A stretch of 64,000 bases of DNA. Source: an uncultured Pelagibacteraceae bacterium. GTDB lineage: Bacteria > Pseudomonadota > Alphaproteobacteria > Pelagibacterales > Pelagibacteraceae. Of the stretch, positions 1 to 11,324 are shown piece by piece. The position numbers were made by a program, and so were the translations under genes. Where the stretch lies: contig CACIKJ010000001.1 of NCBI GenBank assembly GCA_902587215.1, positions 20,026 through 84,025 on the forward strand, given 5' to 3'. The first letter of the stretch is position 1; every line of letters starts with the position of its first letter. The notes beneath the pieces were generated by a model that saw nothing but the letters and a program-made list of their open reading frames with translations, was not told the DNA's origin and did not search any database.

Positions 1-2
1 AA

Positions 3-1091
3 GGAGATTATAAACATTTTATGGCAAAAGAAATTGATGAGCAGCCAATGACAATTAAAAATTGTGTAAATGAATATATAGATAAGATTAGCAATTCCAT
101 TAATATTTATAATTTTCCATGGAAAAAAAATGATCTAAAATCAATATTATTAATAGGATGTGGCACAGCTTATCATTCGTGTTTAATGGCTAAATATTGG
201 TTTGAACAGATGACCAATCTAGATGTAAACGTAGATGTTGCTTCTGAATTTAGATATAGGAAAAACAAGTTTAAAAAAGATTGTTTATATATATTTGTTT
301 CTCAATCTGGAGAAACTGCTGATACTTATGCTGCTTTAGATTTATGTAACAAAAATAAAGTAAAAACATGTTCGATTGTAAATGTTGTTGAAAGTTCTAT
401 TGCAAGAGATTCAAAATTTGTACTGCCAATACATTGCGGTCCTGAGGTAGGAGTAGCTTCAACCAAAGCTTTTTTGGGACAAATGCTAGTTCTATATATT
501 CTTTGTTTAAAATTGGCTAAAGATAGAAAAGAGATAGATAAAAAAATATTAAGTTCAAAGATAAAATCATTATTAGATTTATCAAAAAATGTTAAAAAAA
601 CCCTTTTAACTGAAGATCAAATTCAATTAGTTTGTAAAAGCTTTGCTGATGCAAAAGGCTCTATGTTTTTAGGAAGAGGTTTTTCCTACCCTATAGCTCT
701 GGAGGGTGCACTTAAGTTAAAAGAATTAGTTTATGTGCATGCTGAAGGGTACCCCGCAGGTGAAATGAAACATGGACCCTTGGCCCTAATTGAAAATGGA
801 ATGCCTGTTGTAGTCTTAGCTCCTAGAGATGAATATTTTAAAAAAACTATTTCAAACATGCAAGAGGTGATTGCTAGAGGAGCAAAAGTACTTTTAATTA
901 CCAACAAAAGCAAAGATGAAGTAGTTCATGAAAACATTTGGCAATCTATAAAAGTAGAAAATACAATTGATGATTTATTGCCTTTTCTTATTACTGTTCC
1001 ATTACAAAAACTTGCCTATCATTCTGCATTAAACAAAGGATATGATATAGATAAGCCAAGAAATTTAGCAAAATCTGTCACTGTTGAATAA
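3..1091 (+). CDS. glmS: Glucosamine-6-phosphate synthase (isomerising), C-terminal SIS domains; 5' truncated by window edge
   Basis: Frame is open from base 3 (GDYKHFMAKEIDEQP, typical GlmS); SIS motifs CGTAYHS, SQSGETADT, LGRGFSYPIALEGALKLKE, C-terminal DKPRNLAKSVTVE. Confidence 0.95.
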   Translation, partial: GDYKHFMAKEIDEQPMTIKNCVNEYIDKISNSINIYNFPWKKNDLKSILLIGCGTAYHSCLMAKYWFEQMTNLDVNVDVASEFRYRKNKFKKDCLYIFVSQSGETADTYAALDLCNKNKVKTCSIVNVVESSIARDSKFVLPIHCGPEVGVASTKAFLGQMLVLYILCLKLAKDRKEIDKKILSSKIKSLLDLSKNVKKTLLTEDQIQLVCKSFADAKGSMFLGRGFSYPIALEGALKLKELVYVHAEGYPAGEMKHGPLALIENGMPVVVLAPRDEYFKKTISNMQEVIARGAKVLLITNKSKDEVVHENIWQSIKVENTIDDLLPFLITVPLQKLAYHSALNKGYDIDKPRNLAKSVTVE

Positions 1092-1126
1092 TTGATAAAC
1101 TCTGTTAAAACAATTTAAAGTTGAAT

Positions 1127-2506
1127 ATGAAAAAATGGAAATTAAATAGTTGGAGAAATTATCCTGTTAAACACATCCCAACTTATGAGGATGAGAAGGA
1201 ACTGAATTCTGTTCTTGGTAAATTGAAATCATTTCCTCCTTTAGTTTTCGCAGGTGAAACAAGACATCTTAAGCAGCAATTAGCTGAAGTAGTTGATGGT
1301 AAGGCATTTTTATTACAAGGTGGAGATTGTGCAGAAAGTTTTGCCGAATTTAATCCAGACAATATAAGAGATTATTTTAAAGCAATATTGCAAATGTCTC
1401 TCGTTTTAACTTATTCTGCGTCATTACCAGTAGTGAAACTTGGAAGAATTGCTGGGCAATTTTCAAAACCGAGAAGCGCTCCTACTGAAAAGCAAGGAGA
1501 TATAGAGCTGCCCAGTTATTTAGGAGATAATATTAATGGAATAGAATTTACAGAGAGGGCCAGAAAGCCAGATCCAAAAAGATTATTTAAAGCTTATTCT
1601 CAAGCAGCATCCACGCTTAATTTAATTAGAGCTTTTTGCCATGGAGGATTTGCAGATTTAAAAAAAGTTCATTTATGGAATTTAGGTTATATTAAAAATA
1701 GTCCACAAGCCGCTAAATTTAAAGAGCTTGAGGATAAAATTGCAGATGCACTCGCATTTATGGAAGCATGCGGAATTACTGCTGAGTTTAACAGAAGATT
1801 AAAAACTGTAAACTTCTGGACGTCACATGAAGCTTTACTTCTTCCCTTTGAGGAAAGCATGACAAGAATAGATTCAACAACTGGAGAGTATCATGATACA
1901 TCAGCACATTTTGTTTGGATTGGTGATAGAACTAGACAACTTAATGGTGGTCATGTCGAATTTTGTAGGGGTATAGAAAATCCGATTGGAATAAAATGTG
2001 GACCAACATCAGACCCAGAAGAAATAGTTAAAATTTGCAATGTAATAAATCCTAAAAATGAAAAAGGCAAAATCACTCTAATTTCCCGATTTGGGCACGA
2101 AAAAGTTGAGAAGTTTTTACCTAAATTAATTAGAAAAATTAAAAAAGAAGGCATTCATGTTGTTTGGTCATGCGATCCAATGCATGGAAATACAATTAAA
2201 TCTACAACGGGTTTTAAAACAAGACCATTTAATAATGTTTTAAAGGAGGTAAAAAACGTATTTGCAGTACATCAAGCCGAAGGAACTTTTGCAGGAGGAT
2301 TACACATAGAGATGACAGGTCAAAATGTGACAGAATGTACAGGTGGTGCTCAAAAAATATCTGATCAGGACTTATCTAGCAGATATCATACTCATTGTGA
2401 CCCTAGACTTAACTCAAATCAAGCCTTAGAACTAGCATTTTTGATATCTGACGAGATTAAAAAGAATACAATTTACAGCAGGACAAAAATACAAGCTGTA
2501 TCTTAA
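1127..2506 (+). CDS. 3-deoxy-7-phosphoheptulonate synthase, class II
   Basis: Class II DAHP synthase motifs LLQGGDCAESF, KLGRIAGQFSKPRS, WSCDPMHGNT; ATG at 1127 preferred over TTG at 1121. Confidence 0.93.
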   Translation: MKKWKLNSWRNYPVKHIPTYEDEKELNSVLGKLKSFPPLVFAGETRHLKQQLAEVVDGKAFLLQGGDCAESFAEFNPDNIRDYFKAILQMSLVLTYSASLPVVKLGRIAGQFSKPRSAPTEKQGDIELPSYLGDNINGIEFTERARKPDPKRLFKAYSQAASTLNLIRAFCHGGFADLKKVHLWNLGYIKNSPQAAKFKELEDKIADALAFMEACGITAEFNRRLKTVNFWTSHEALLLPFEESMTRIDSTTGEYHDTSAHFVWIGDRTRQLNGGHVEFCRGIENPIGIKCGPTSDPEEIVKICNVINPKNEKGKITLISRFGHEKVEKFLPKLIRKIKKEGIHVVWSCDPMHGNTIKSTTGFKTRPFNNVLKEVKNVFAVHQAEGTFAGGLHIEMTGQNVTECTGGAQKISDQDLSSRYHTHCDPRLNSNQALELAFLISDEIKKNTIYSRTKIQAVS

Positions 2507-2530
2507 AAAAAAACAATTATTATCAGCATT

Positions 2531-3268
2531 ATGAATACTAAGGAAAAAATAAAATTCATTTCTAATTGGATAGGTAACTATGTAAAAGAAATGCCAGTTA
2601 GCGCTAAATCTTTAGTAATTGGTGTATCTGGAGGCATAGACTCTTCTGTCTCAAGCACATTGAGTGCAATGACAGGTTTAAAAACAATAGTTTTATGCAT
2701 GCCAATTAAACAACATAAATTTCAACATGATTTAAGCATTAAACATAAAGAATGGTTAATGAAAAATTTCAGTAATGTAGAAGGTCATATAATTGAGCTA
2801 GATGGATTATTTAAATCTTTTGAAAATAATTTATCAAATTTTAAAAATGATCATGGTTTCGCTAATTCTAGAGCAAGACTTAGAATGACAACTCTATATC
2901 AAGTGGCAGCAGCAAATAATGGTATTGTAGTAGGTACAGGGAATAAAGTTGAAGATTTTGGCGTTGGGTTTTACACAAAATATGGTGATGGAGGAGTAGA
3001 TATTTCTCCAATAGCAGACTGTAATAAGTCAGAAATTTGGGAGATTGGGAAAGAATTAAATATCTTAAAAGAAATAATTGATGCACCACCAACAGATGGC
3101 TTATGGGATGATGGAAGAACGGATGAGGGACAACTTGGAATGAGTTATAAAGATATAGAAATTGCAATGAATGATCCAAAATCCCCAAATAGAGAAAAAT
3201 ACGAAAAAATAAGGCTTACAAATCTACACAAAATGGAGCCAATTCCAGTCTGTATAATTCCTAGATAA
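2531..3268 (+). CDS. nadE: NH3-dependent NAD+ synthetase
   Basis: SGGIDSS P-loop-like ATP motif, GTGNKVEDFGVGFYTKYGDGGVDISPI. Confidence 0.9.
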   Translation: MNTKEKIKFISNWIGNYVKEMPVSAKSLVIGVSGGIDSSVSSTLSAMTGLKTIVLCMPIKQHKFQHDLSIKHKEWLMKNFSNVEGHIIELDGLFKSFENNLSNFKNDHGFANSRARLRMTTLYQVAAANNGIVVGTGNKVEDFGVGFYTKYGDGGVDISPIADCNKSEIWEIGKELNILKEIIDAPPTDGLWDDGRTDEGQLGMSYKDIEIAMNDPKSPNREKYEKIRLTNLHKMEPIPVCIIPR

Positions 3269-3312
3269 TCTAGGATTCACAAAACACTTAATTCAGTATA
3301 TTCCTAGAAACA

Positions 3313-4674
3313 ATGAGCAAAGATATATTTTTAACTAATTCTTATGGAAATAAAAAAGAGAAATTTATTCCATTAGATCCTAAAAATATTGGTATGTATG
3401 TATGTGGTCCAACAGTATATGATGACCCACATATTGGTAATGCAAGACCATTAGTTATTTTTGATATTTTATTTAAAATTCTCAAATTAAAATATAAAGA
3501 TAGTTCAGTAATTTATGTAAGAAATATAACAGATGTAGATGATAAAATTATTACATCATCAAAAGAAAAAAAAATATCAATTTCTGAACTAACAAATAAG
3601 ATTACAAATAATTTTCATCAAGATTGTAAATATTTATTTTGTGAAAAACCAACTCAAGAACCAAAAGCAACTGAAAATATTGAATTAATGATCAAAATGA
3701 TATCTGATTTAATATCTAAAGGCTTTGCTTATCAAAAAAATAAGCATGTATATTTTGAGGTCAAAAAATTTGAAGATTACGGAAAATTATCAAATAAGGA
3801 ATTAGACCAATTAATTGCAGGCTCTAGAGTAGAAATTTCTGAAAATAAAAAAAGTCCTGAAGATTTTGTGTTATGGAAACCTTCAAATAATGATGAACCT
3901 CATTGGCCATCACCATGGGGTAATGGAAGACCGGGTTGGCATTTAGAGTGTTCAGTTATGTCAAAAAAATATTTAAACGATGAATTTGATATACATGGTG
4001 GCGGGAGAGATCTAATTTTTCCTCACCATGAAAATGAAATTGCACAATCTAGATGTGCAAATAATACAAAGTCCTTCGCAAAATATTGGTTACACAACGG
4101 GTTTATAACAATGTCTAAAGAAAAAATGGCAAAATCTCAGGGAAATATTTTAAAAATAAAAGACTTTAAACATAAAGTGAGCGGTCAAGTTTTAAGATTT
4201 GCATTAATTAATGCACATTATAGACAGCCCTTAGACTGGAATGATGAATTAATTAAAAATTGCCAGAATACATTGGATAAATGGTATTCAGTTTACACTA
4301 AAGTTAATAATTTAAATGTATTACCTGATGAAATTCTTGAACCATTATTTGATGATCTTAATACACCTGGATATATTTCTAAATTACATGAACTTTACTC
4401 TTTGGCAATTAAAGGTGGTCATGCAGAAAAGGAATTATTTAATAAAGCATGCAATTTTATTGGTTTATTATTAGAAGATAATGAAAAATGGAGATCTTAT
4501 AAGAAAACAAACATAAAAATTTCTGAAAAAGAAATACTTAACAAAATAAATGAAAGAAATTCTGCAAGAAAAAACAAAAATTTTGAATTAGCAGATAAGA
4601 TAAGAGATGAACTGTTCGATTCTGGTATTCTAATTGAAGACAAAAATGATACAACATTATGGAAATATAAATGA
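3313..4674 (+). CDS. cysS: Cysteinyl-tRNA synthetase
   Basis: MYVCGPTVYDDPHIGNARP, HGGGRDLIFPHHENEIAQS, KMAKSQGN (KMSKS-like). Confidence 0.96.
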   Translation: MSKDIFLTNSYGNKKEKFIPLDPKNIGMYVCGPTVYDDPHIGNARPLVIFDILFKILKLKYKDSSVIYVRNITDVDDKIITSSKEKKISISELTNKITNNFHQDCKYLFCEKPTQEPKATENIELMIKMISDLISKGFAYQKNKHVYFEVKKFEDYGKLSNKELDQLIAGSRVEISENKKSPEDFVLWKPSNNDEPHWPSPWGNGRPGWHLECSVMSKKYLNDEFDIHGGGRDLIFPHHENEIAQSRCANNTKSFAKYWLHNGFITMSKEKMAKSQGNILKIKDFKHKVSGQVLRFALINAHYRQPLDWNDELIKNCQNTLDKWYSVYTKVNNLNVLPDEILEPLFDDLNTPGYISKLHELYSLAIKGGHAEKELFNKACNFIGLLLEDNEKWRSYKKTNIKISEKEILNKINERNSARKNKNFELADKIRDELFDSGILIEDKNDTTLWKYK

Positions 4675-6272
4675 GCAAAGAGAAATTATATATTTTTGAT
4701 ACGACTTTGAGAGATGGTGCGCAGACACAGGGTGTGGATTTCTCAATTGATGATAAATTAAAAATTGCTAAATCTTTGGACGATTTGGGTGTTGATTATA
4801 TTGAAGGAGGGTGGCCTGGTGCAAATCCAACAGACACCGAATTTTTTCAAAAAATTGAAAAACTGAATAATTCTACTTTAACTGCTTTTGGAATGACAAA
4901 AAAAACAGGCAGAAGTGCTGAAAATGATCCTGGCCTTTCTGCGTTATTGAATACTAATACACCTGCAATTTGCTTAGTAGGTAAGTCTTGGGATTTTCAT
5001 GTAGATATAGCACTTGGAATATCCAAAGATGAAAATTTAGGAAATATTTCTGAAAGTGCTAAACATTTTGTTAGTCAAAAAAAAGAATTTATGTTTGATG
5101 CAGAACATTTTTTTGATGGATATAAAAATAATAAAGATTACGCATTATCCTGTATTAAAGCAGCCTTTGAAAATGGAGCTAGATGGATTGTACTTTGTGA
5201 TACAAATGGTGGTACCTTGCCGAATGAAGTATTTGATATTGTTTCAGAGGTAACAAAAATTATACCTGGAAAAAATTTAGGAATTCACGCACATAATGAT
5301 ACCGAAAATGCTGTTTCAAATTCTCTTTCTGCTGTTCTTGCAGGTGCAAGACAAATTCAAGGAACAATAAATGGTTTAGGAGAAAGATGTGGAAATGCTA
5401 ATTTAATGTCTATTATTCCAACTTTACATCTAAAAAGAGTATTTAAAGAAAAGTTTGTAACTAATATTAAAGAGGAAAATATAAAAAAACTTACACAATG
5501 CTCAAGGTTGTTAGATGAAATACTTAATAGAAAACCAAATCAACATCTTCCATATGTTGGTGCCTCTGCATTCTCTCACAAAGGAGGGTTACATGTATCA
5601 GCAGTTCAAAAAGATCCTAAAACTTATGAACATATAGAACCAAAATTGGTGGGTAATTCAAGAAATATCATTGTTTCAGATCAGTCAGGAAAATCCAATA
5701 TCATTTCTAGACTAAACTCGATTGGTATCGATTTTGAAGAAAATGATCCTAAGATAAAAAAATTATTAGATGAAGTAAAGGGTAGGGAATTTATTGGCTA
5801 TAGTTATGATGGTGCAGATGCATCTTTCGAATTATTAGCTAGGAGAATTATTGGTACAATTCCAAGATATATTTCAATTAATGATTATGAGGTAACTGTA
5901 AAAAAAAAATCTAAAGATGAAATAGTATCATATGCGAAAGCAAAATTAGTAGTTGATAATAATTCAATTTTATGTGAAGGCGAGGGCAATGGACCTGTAC
6001 ATGCATTAGATAATGCTATTAGAAATAATATTGATAAGCTGGCAAAATATTCTGAATATTTGAAAGATTTAAAACTTGTTGATTATAAAGTACGAATTCT
6101 CAATACTGGGACAGAAGCAACAACAAGAGTGTCTATTGAAAGCACAGACTCAAAAGGAAAAAATTGGTTTACAATAGGAGTTTCACCCAACATAATTGAT
6201 GCATCATTCAAAGCTTTAATAGATAGTTTAGATTATAAATTATTTAAAGATAATGCTCCTGCAAGCAGCTAA
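4671..6272 (+). CDS. cimA: Citramalate synthase / 2-isopropylmalate synthase-like (HMGL family with LeuA dimer domain)
   Basis: TLRDGAQTQGVDFS, GIHAHNDTENAVSNSL, C-terminal LeuA-type regulatory domain; ATGA overlap with cysS. Confidence 0.82.
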   Translation: MSKEKLYIFDTTLRDGAQTQGVDFSIDDKLKIAKSLDDLGVDYIEGGWPGANPTDTEFFQKIEKLNNSTLTAFGMTKKTGRSAENDPGLSALLNTNTPAICLVGKSWDFHVDIALGISKDENLGNISESAKHFVSQKKEFMFDAEHFFDGYKNNKDYALSCIKAAFENGARWIVLCDTNGGTLPNEVFDIVSEVTKIIPGKNLGIHAHNDTENAVSNSLSAVLAGARQIQGTINGLGERCGNANLMSIIPTLHLKRVFKEKFVTNIKEENIKKLTQCSRLLDEILNRKPNQHLPYVGASAFSHKGGLHVSAVQKDPKTYEHIEPKLVGNSRNIIVSDQSGKSNIISRLNSIGIDFEENDPKIKKLLDEVKGREFIGYSYDGADASFELLARRIIGTIPRYISINDYEVTVKKKSKDEIVSYAKAKLVVDNNSILCEGEGNGPVHALDNAIRNNIDKLAKYSEYLKDLKLVDYKVRILNTGTEATTRVSIESTDSKGKNWFTIGVSPNIIDASFKALIDSLDYKLFKDNAPASS

Positions 6273-6991
6273 TGTATCATAATAATATTTCATTTATCTT
6301 ACATAAGCCTCAATTATCAGAAAACATAGGCGCATGTGCAAGGGCAGTTAAAAATTTTAATTTTAGCAAATTATTTTTGATTAATCCTAAACCAATTTTT
6401 CCAAACGATAAAATTTTAGCGACCTCTGTTGGAGCAAAAGATATTATAAAAAAAGCAAAGGTTTTCAAAACTCTTGAAGAATCTTTAGGTAAATATGATA
6501 TCTTAATCGCAACTTCTGCACGTTTTAGAAATAAAAATATTAAACATATAACTCTCGTCGACCTAAAAAAAATCGATTTTTCAAAAAAAATTGGTTTTTT
6601 ATTTGGCTCCGAAGCGTCAGGTTTATCTAATAACGAAGTTAGTTATGCTGATTATACTTTACAAATTCCTAGTAATGAAAGTTTTAAATCCTTAAATTTA
6701 TCACATAGTCTTATTATTATTGCCCAGGTTGTGAGTGGATTATTTTCAGTCGACAGAAAAAGATTTGAAAAGTCAAAAAAAATTAAATACGCATCAAAGA
6801 AAGATATTAATAATATGATAGCTCTGTGTATAAAAAATCTAGAGGAGAGAGAATTTTTTTATCCACATGAAAAAAAACCAATTATGTTAGAAAATCTGAG
6901 AAGTATATTTTTTAAATTAAACCTTTCCCAAAAAGAAACTCGCATATTATCAAGTGTATTTGCTGGTTTAACAAAAAAAAAGGTTGATTGA
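6272..6991 (+). CDS. SpoU-family RNA methyltransferase (TrmJ-like)
   Basis: N-terminal PQLSENIGACARAVKNF, LFGSEASGLSN, LNLSHSLIIIAQ. Confidence 0.85.
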   Translation: MYHNNISFILHKPQLSENIGACARAVKNFNFSKLFLINPKPIFPNDKILATSVGAKDIIKKAKVFKTLEESLGKYDILIATSARFRNKNIKHITLVDLKKIDFSKKIGFLFGSEASGLSNNEVSYADYTLQIPSNESFKSLNLSHSLIIIAQVVSGLFSVDRKRFEKSKKIKYASKKDINNMIALCIKNLEEREFFYPHEKKPIMLENLRSIFFKLNLSQKETRILSSVFAGLTKKKVD

Positions 6992-7027
6992 CAAAACTTA
7001 TCTTCTGCTTATAAAGCCGAATATTCA

Positions 7028-7645
7028 ATGACAAAAAGATTAAACTCTAAACATAAAGTAGATAGAAGGTTGAAAGTTAACTTATGGGGAAGGCCTAAAA
7101 GTCCATTCAATTCTCGAGCATACCCTCCGGGGCAACACGGACAAACAAAGTCTTCAAAACCATCAGATTTTGGGGTCCAACTTCAGGCCAAACAAAAATT
7201 AAAATCTTATTATGGCAACATGAATGAGAGACAATTTAGGAATTTATATAAAAAAGCAATTATGGCAAAAGGTAATACTGCTGAAAATCTTATTGGATTA
7301 TTAGAGAGAAGATTGGATGCAGTTGTATATAGATCAAAGTTTGCGAATACAATATTTTCATCAAGACAATTAATTAATCACGGCCATGTAAAAGTTAATG
7401 GAAAAAAAGTAAATATTTCTAGCTACCAAGTTAAAGAAGAGGATTCTATTGAAATAAGAGATAAATCTAAACAATTGGCAATAATTGATGTTGCAATGGC
7501 AAGTAAAGAAAGAGAAATTCCTGAATATATTCAAGCAGATGAAAAAAATAAAAAAGTAAAATTTGTAAGAATACCTAAGTTTGAAGAAGTACCATACCCA
7601 GTTGTTATGGAACCTAGCCTGGTTGTTGAATATTATTCTAGATAA
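7028..7645 (+). CDS. rpsD: 30S ribosomal protein S4
   Basis: S4 N-terminus with YPPGQHG, S4 domain [15 protein letters not shown]...[18 protein letters not shown]. Confidence 0.96.
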   Translation: MTKRLNSKHKVDRRLKVNLWGRPKSPFNSRAYPPGQHGQTKSSKPSDFGVQLQAKQKLKSYYGNMNERQFRNLYKKAIMAKGNTAENLIGLLERRLDAVVYRSKFANTIFSSRQLINHGHVKVNGKKVNISSYQVKEEDSIEIRDKSKQLAIIDVAMASKEREIPEYIQADEKNKKVKFVRIPKFEEVPYPVVMEPSLVVEYYSR

Positions 7646-7978
7646 TTATTTTTTATATTCAATTCCTTTAGATTCTAAATAATTTTTCAATTCACCATTT
7701 TCAAACATTTCTTTAACGATATCACAGCCTCCAATAAATTCCTTTTTAATATAAAGTTGTGGTATTGTTGGCCAGTCACTAAATACTTTGATTCCTTCTC
7801 TCAGTTTTTGGTCTTCTAGAACATTTACACCTTTAAATTTCACATCTAAAATTTTCAACATATTTGATACTGCCATTGAGAAACCGCACTGTGGTGCATC
7901 TGGTGTTCCTTTCATGAATAAACATACTTCGTTATTATCTATTTCATTTTTTATTAAATCATTTGTTTGTTGGTCCAT
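7646..7978 (-). CDS. grxD: Monothiol glutaredoxin (Grx4/GrxD type)
   Basis: FMKGTPDAPQCGFS monothiol CGFS motif, WPTIPQLYI, EFIGGCDIVKEM. Confidence 0.95.
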   Translation of the reverse strand: MDQQTNDLIKNEIDNNEVCLFMKGTPDAPQCGFSMAVSNMLKILDVKFKGVNVLEDQKLREGIKVFSDWPTIPQLYIKKEFIGGCDIVKEMFENGELKNYLESKGIEYKK

Positions 7979-8209
7979 TTAATTCTCCTTTGTTTTGATA
8001 GCTAACGCATGAAGTTCATTTCCCATTTTGCCTTTTAATGAGTTATAAACCATTTTATGCTGCTCTATTTTGGTTTTACCTGAAAACTGTGATGAAGTTA
8101 TTGTTGCAGAGTAATGATTTCCATCTCCAGCCAAGTCTTGAATATCAATCGTTGCATCAGGCAAAGCCTCTTTAATTAAATTTTCAATTTCTTTTAAATC
8201 CATTGCCAT
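7979..8209 (-). CDS. BolA family protein
   Basis: Short BolA fold (GDGNHYSATI...HKMVYNSLKGKMGNELHALAIKT), adjacent to CGFS glutaredoxin. Confidence 0.92.
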   Translation of the reverse strand: MAMDLKEIENLIKEALPDATIDIQDLAGDGNHYSATITSSQFSGKTKIEQHKMVYNSLKGKMGNELHALAIKTKEN

Positions 8210-10404
8210 TAGTTACTCATATATTCCTTTAACCAATATTTATGTGCATCTGATAATTCTTCAATAGGTAAATTTATATCACCTTTAAAAGTGAGGTTTT
8301 TTTCCTGTATAATCCCCAAATCATCATAATGTACTGAATTATTATTTAACATTTCAACAACTTTCAGGATATTATCTTTTGGTATTTCAACTATATAACG
8401 TGCTTGGTCCTCCCCAAAAAAATATTCATATTTGTTTGTCAAACCTTTTAAACTATTTATTTTAAGACCTTTCTTGCCACTAATACACATTTTAGAAACT
8501 GCAGTTAAAATTCCACCTAGAGAAACATCATGACATGAAACAATAAGTTTATTTTCAATTAATTTTAAAATTGTTGTCCCAATATTTTTTTCATTAAATA
8601 AATTTACACTTGGTGGAGGGCCTTTTTTTTCATTTAAAACATCTCTTGCAAATATACTTTGATCTAAATGACCTTCAGTTTTTCCAATTACATAAACAAT
8701 ATTGTTTATTTTCTTAAAATCCATAGTTATCATATTTTCATAATCTTTAATCAAACCGACCCCACCTATTGTGGGAGTGGGCTTGATACCTTTATCTTTT
8801 GTTTCATTATAAAATGACACATTGCCTGAAACGACAGGAAAATCTAAAAATTTGCTTGCCTCAGTTATTCCGTCAACACATTCTACAAATTCTCCCATAT
8901 TTTTTTCTTTTTCTGGATTACCAAAATTTAAACAATTAGTTATAGCAATCGGTTTTGCCCCTACGGAAATTAAATTTCTCCAACTTTCACACACTATTTG
9001 TTTGCCTCCACTAATTGGATGTGAAAAACAATAGGATGCTGATGAGTCTACACTAGCTGCTATAGCTTTTTTTGTACCATGAACTCTTACAACACCAGAA
9101 TCTCCACCTGGTTTTTGAATTGTGTCACCCATTACTGTGTGATCATACTGATCCCAAATCCATTTTTTATCTGATATATTTGGATTATTTAAAATCTTTT
9201 TAAGACAATTTGACAAACTTAATGACTTGAAATTATCTTTATTGAACTTTAATTTTTGTGGTAGTTTAGTTTTTTTCCATTTTCTATCATAAACAGGTGC
9301 ATTTTCTGCTAATAGATCTATAGGGATTTCTGCAACTTTAAGATTATTAAATATTATTTCTATTTGCTTAGAATCTGTTGTTTTTCCAATTACAGAAAAA
9401 TCTAAATTCCATTTATCAAAAATTTTCTTTGCGTAATCTTCTTTGCCACTCTCTAAAACAATTAACATTCTTTCTTGGCTCTCAGATAACATTATTTCAT
9501 ACGGAGACATGTTTTCTTCTCTACAGGGAACTTTATTTAAGTTTAGTTCAATTCCTAAATTACCTTTAGATGCCATCTCGACACTAGAAGATGTTAATCC
9601 TGCAGCACCCATGTCTTGAATTGCAATTATTGAATTGTCTGCCATTAACTCCAAACAAGCTTCAAGTAAAAGTTTTTCAGTAAAAGGATCACCAACTTGT
9701 ACAGTGGGTTTTTTTTCCTCTATCTTATCGTCAAATGTAGCAGAAGCCATGCTTGCTCCATGAATCCCATCTCTTCCTGTTTTAGATCCTACGTATATTA
9801 CTGGTTTATTTATTCCAGCAGCCTTAGAATAAAATATTCTATTTTTATTTACTAGACCAAGCGTCATTGCATTTACTAAAATATTACCATTATATGACTC
9901 ATCAAATAATGTTTGTCCTGCTATAGTTGGAACACCGATACAATTACCATATCCTCCAATACCTTTAACAACTCCTCTTAATAAATTTTTTGTTTTTTTG
10001 TGTTGTGGAGATCCAAAATGAATTGAATTTAGGTTTGCTATAGGTCTCGCGCCCATTGTGAAGACATCTCTCATAATTCCCCCAACTCCAGTAGCAGCAC
10101 CTTGATAGGGCTCAATAAAGGATGGGTGGTTATGACTTTCTATTTTGAAAACAATTGCGTCTTCATCACCTATGTCTATTACTCCCGCATTTTCTCCAGG
10201 ACCTTGGATTACTTGCTTTCCTTTGGTGTGAAGTTTTTTTAAATGTCTCCTAGATGATTTATAAGAACAATGCTCATTCCACATTGCAGAAAATATTGCT
10301 AGTTCTGTAATGTTTGGAATACGATTTAATAATTCACAAATTTTTGAATATTCTTCTTTTTTTAATCCAAGATCTATTGCTGTTTCTTCAGTAATTTCTC
10401 TCAT
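8209..10404 (-). CDS. purL: Phosphoribosylformylglycinamidine synthase subunit II
   Basis: 731 aa small Pur[40 protein letters not shown]; followed by purQ and purS. Confidence 0.97.
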   Translation of the reverse strand: MREITEETAIDLGLKKEEYSKICELLNRIPNITELAIFSAMWNEHCSYKSSRRHLKKLHTKGKQVIQGPGENAGVIDIGDEDAIVFKIESHNHPSFIEPYQGAATGVGGIMRDVFTMGARPIANLNSIHFGSPQHKKTKNLLRGVVKGIGGYGNCIGVPTIAGQTLFDESYNGNILVNAMTLGLVNKNRIFYSKAAGINKPVIYVGSKTGRDGIHGASMASATFDDKIEEKKPTVQVGDPFTEKLLLEACLELMADNSIIAIQDMGAAGLTSSSVEMASKGNLGIELNLNKVPCREENMSPYEIMLSESQERMLIVLESGKEDYAKKIFDKWNLDFSVIGKTTDSKQIEIIFNNLKVAEIPIDLLAENAPVYDRKWKKTKLPQKLKFNKDNFKSLSLSNCLKKILNNPNISDKKWIWDQYDHTVMGDTIQKPGGDSGVVRVHGTKKAIAASVDSSASYCFSHPISGGKQIVCESWRNLISVGAKPIAITNCLNFGNPEKEKNMGEFVECVDGITEASKFLDFPVVSGNVSFYNETKDKGIKPTPTIGGVGLIKDYENMITMDFKKINNIVYVIGKTEGHLDQSIFARDVLNEKKGPPPSVNLFNEKNIGTTILKLIENKLIVSCHDVSLGGILTAVSKMCISGKKGLKINSLKGLTNKYEYFFGEDQARYIVEIPKDNILKVVEMLNNNSVHYDDLGIIQEKNLTFKGDINLPIEELSDAHKYWLKEYMSN

Positions 10405-11087
10405 TTAAGATTTCCCAAAAGATTTTCAAAAAATATGGAGCCATCCTCACCAGATAGGTATTTATCTATCATTCTTTCTGGATGTGGCATCATTCCTAAA
10501 ACATTTTTATTTTTATTAAATATCCCTGCTATATTTTTTATTGCTCCATTTGGATTATTTTCCTCATTTTCTAATCCTTTAGAGTCACAGTAAGTGACAG
10601 CAATTTGGTTATTATCTTCTAAAGACTTTAATTCTTGTTCTGAACAGAAGAAATTTCCCTCATTGTGAGCAATATGAAGTTCTAAAATATCTTTTTTTAT
10701 GTTTTGAAAATACTTATTTTTTTTGTCTTTAATCTTAACAAACACATTTTTACAAATAAAATTAAGATATTTGTTTTGTTGAAGAATACCAGGTAATAAA
10801 CCAGTCTCAGTTAATATTTGAAATCCATTACAAATACCAAGTACCAATCCTCCTGAATTTGCGAAATCAATAACTGATCGAATTATTTTTGATTTTGAAG
10901 CAATACTTCCACATCTTAAATAATCACCATAGGAAAAGCCACCAGGGAGCACTATTAAATCACTTTTAGGTATTGATTGGTCATTATGCCAAACCATTTG
11001 ATTTTTGAAACCATATTTGCTTAATGCAACATTCATGTCTCTATCACAATTAGAACCAGGAAAAATAATTACCGAAGATTTCATCAA
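10401..11087 (-). CDS. purQ: Phosphoribosylformylglycinamidine synthase subunit I (glutaminase)
   Basis: [34 protein letters not shown]. Confidence 0.97.
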   Translation of the reverse strand: MMKSSVIIFPGSNCDRDMNVALSKYGFKNQMVWHNDQSIPKSDLIVLPGGFSYGDYLRCGSIASKSKIIRSVIDFANSGGLVLGICNGFQILTETGLLPGILQQNKYLNFICKNVFVKIKDKKNKYFQNIKKDILELHIAHNEGNFFCSEQELKSLEDNNQIAVTYCDSKGLENEENNPNGAIKNIAGIFNKNKNVLGMMPHPERMIDKYLSGEDGSIFFENLLGNLK

Positions 11088-11090
11088 TAA

Positions 11091-11324
11091 TTAAACAATT
11101 TTATAGTCTTCTATCACAAGATTAGCTAACAGTTTTTTACACATTTCTTCAACCTGCAACTTAGCTTTATCCTCATCTGTTTCACTTATGTCTATTTCAA
11201 AAAACTTCCCTTGTCTTACCTCTGTAACATTATTAAAACTCATTCCATTTAATGTTTGTTGGATTGCTTTGCCTTGAGGATCTAAGACACCATTTTTTAA
11301 AGTGACTATAACTTTTATTTTCAT
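11091..11324 (-). CDS. purS: Phosphoribosylformylglycinamidine synthase subunit PurS
   Basis: VTLKNGVLDPQGKAIQQTL...VEEMCKKLLANLVIEDYKIV. Confidence 0.95.
   Translation of the reverse strand: MKIKVIVTLKNGVLDPQGKAIQQTLNGMSFNNVTEVRQGKFFEIDISETDEDKAKLQVEEMCKKLLANLVIEDYKIV

Noticed and set aside
2880-3188. 102-aa antisense ORF over nadE
   Set aside because: His/Leu-rich shadow translation, no recognisable domain.
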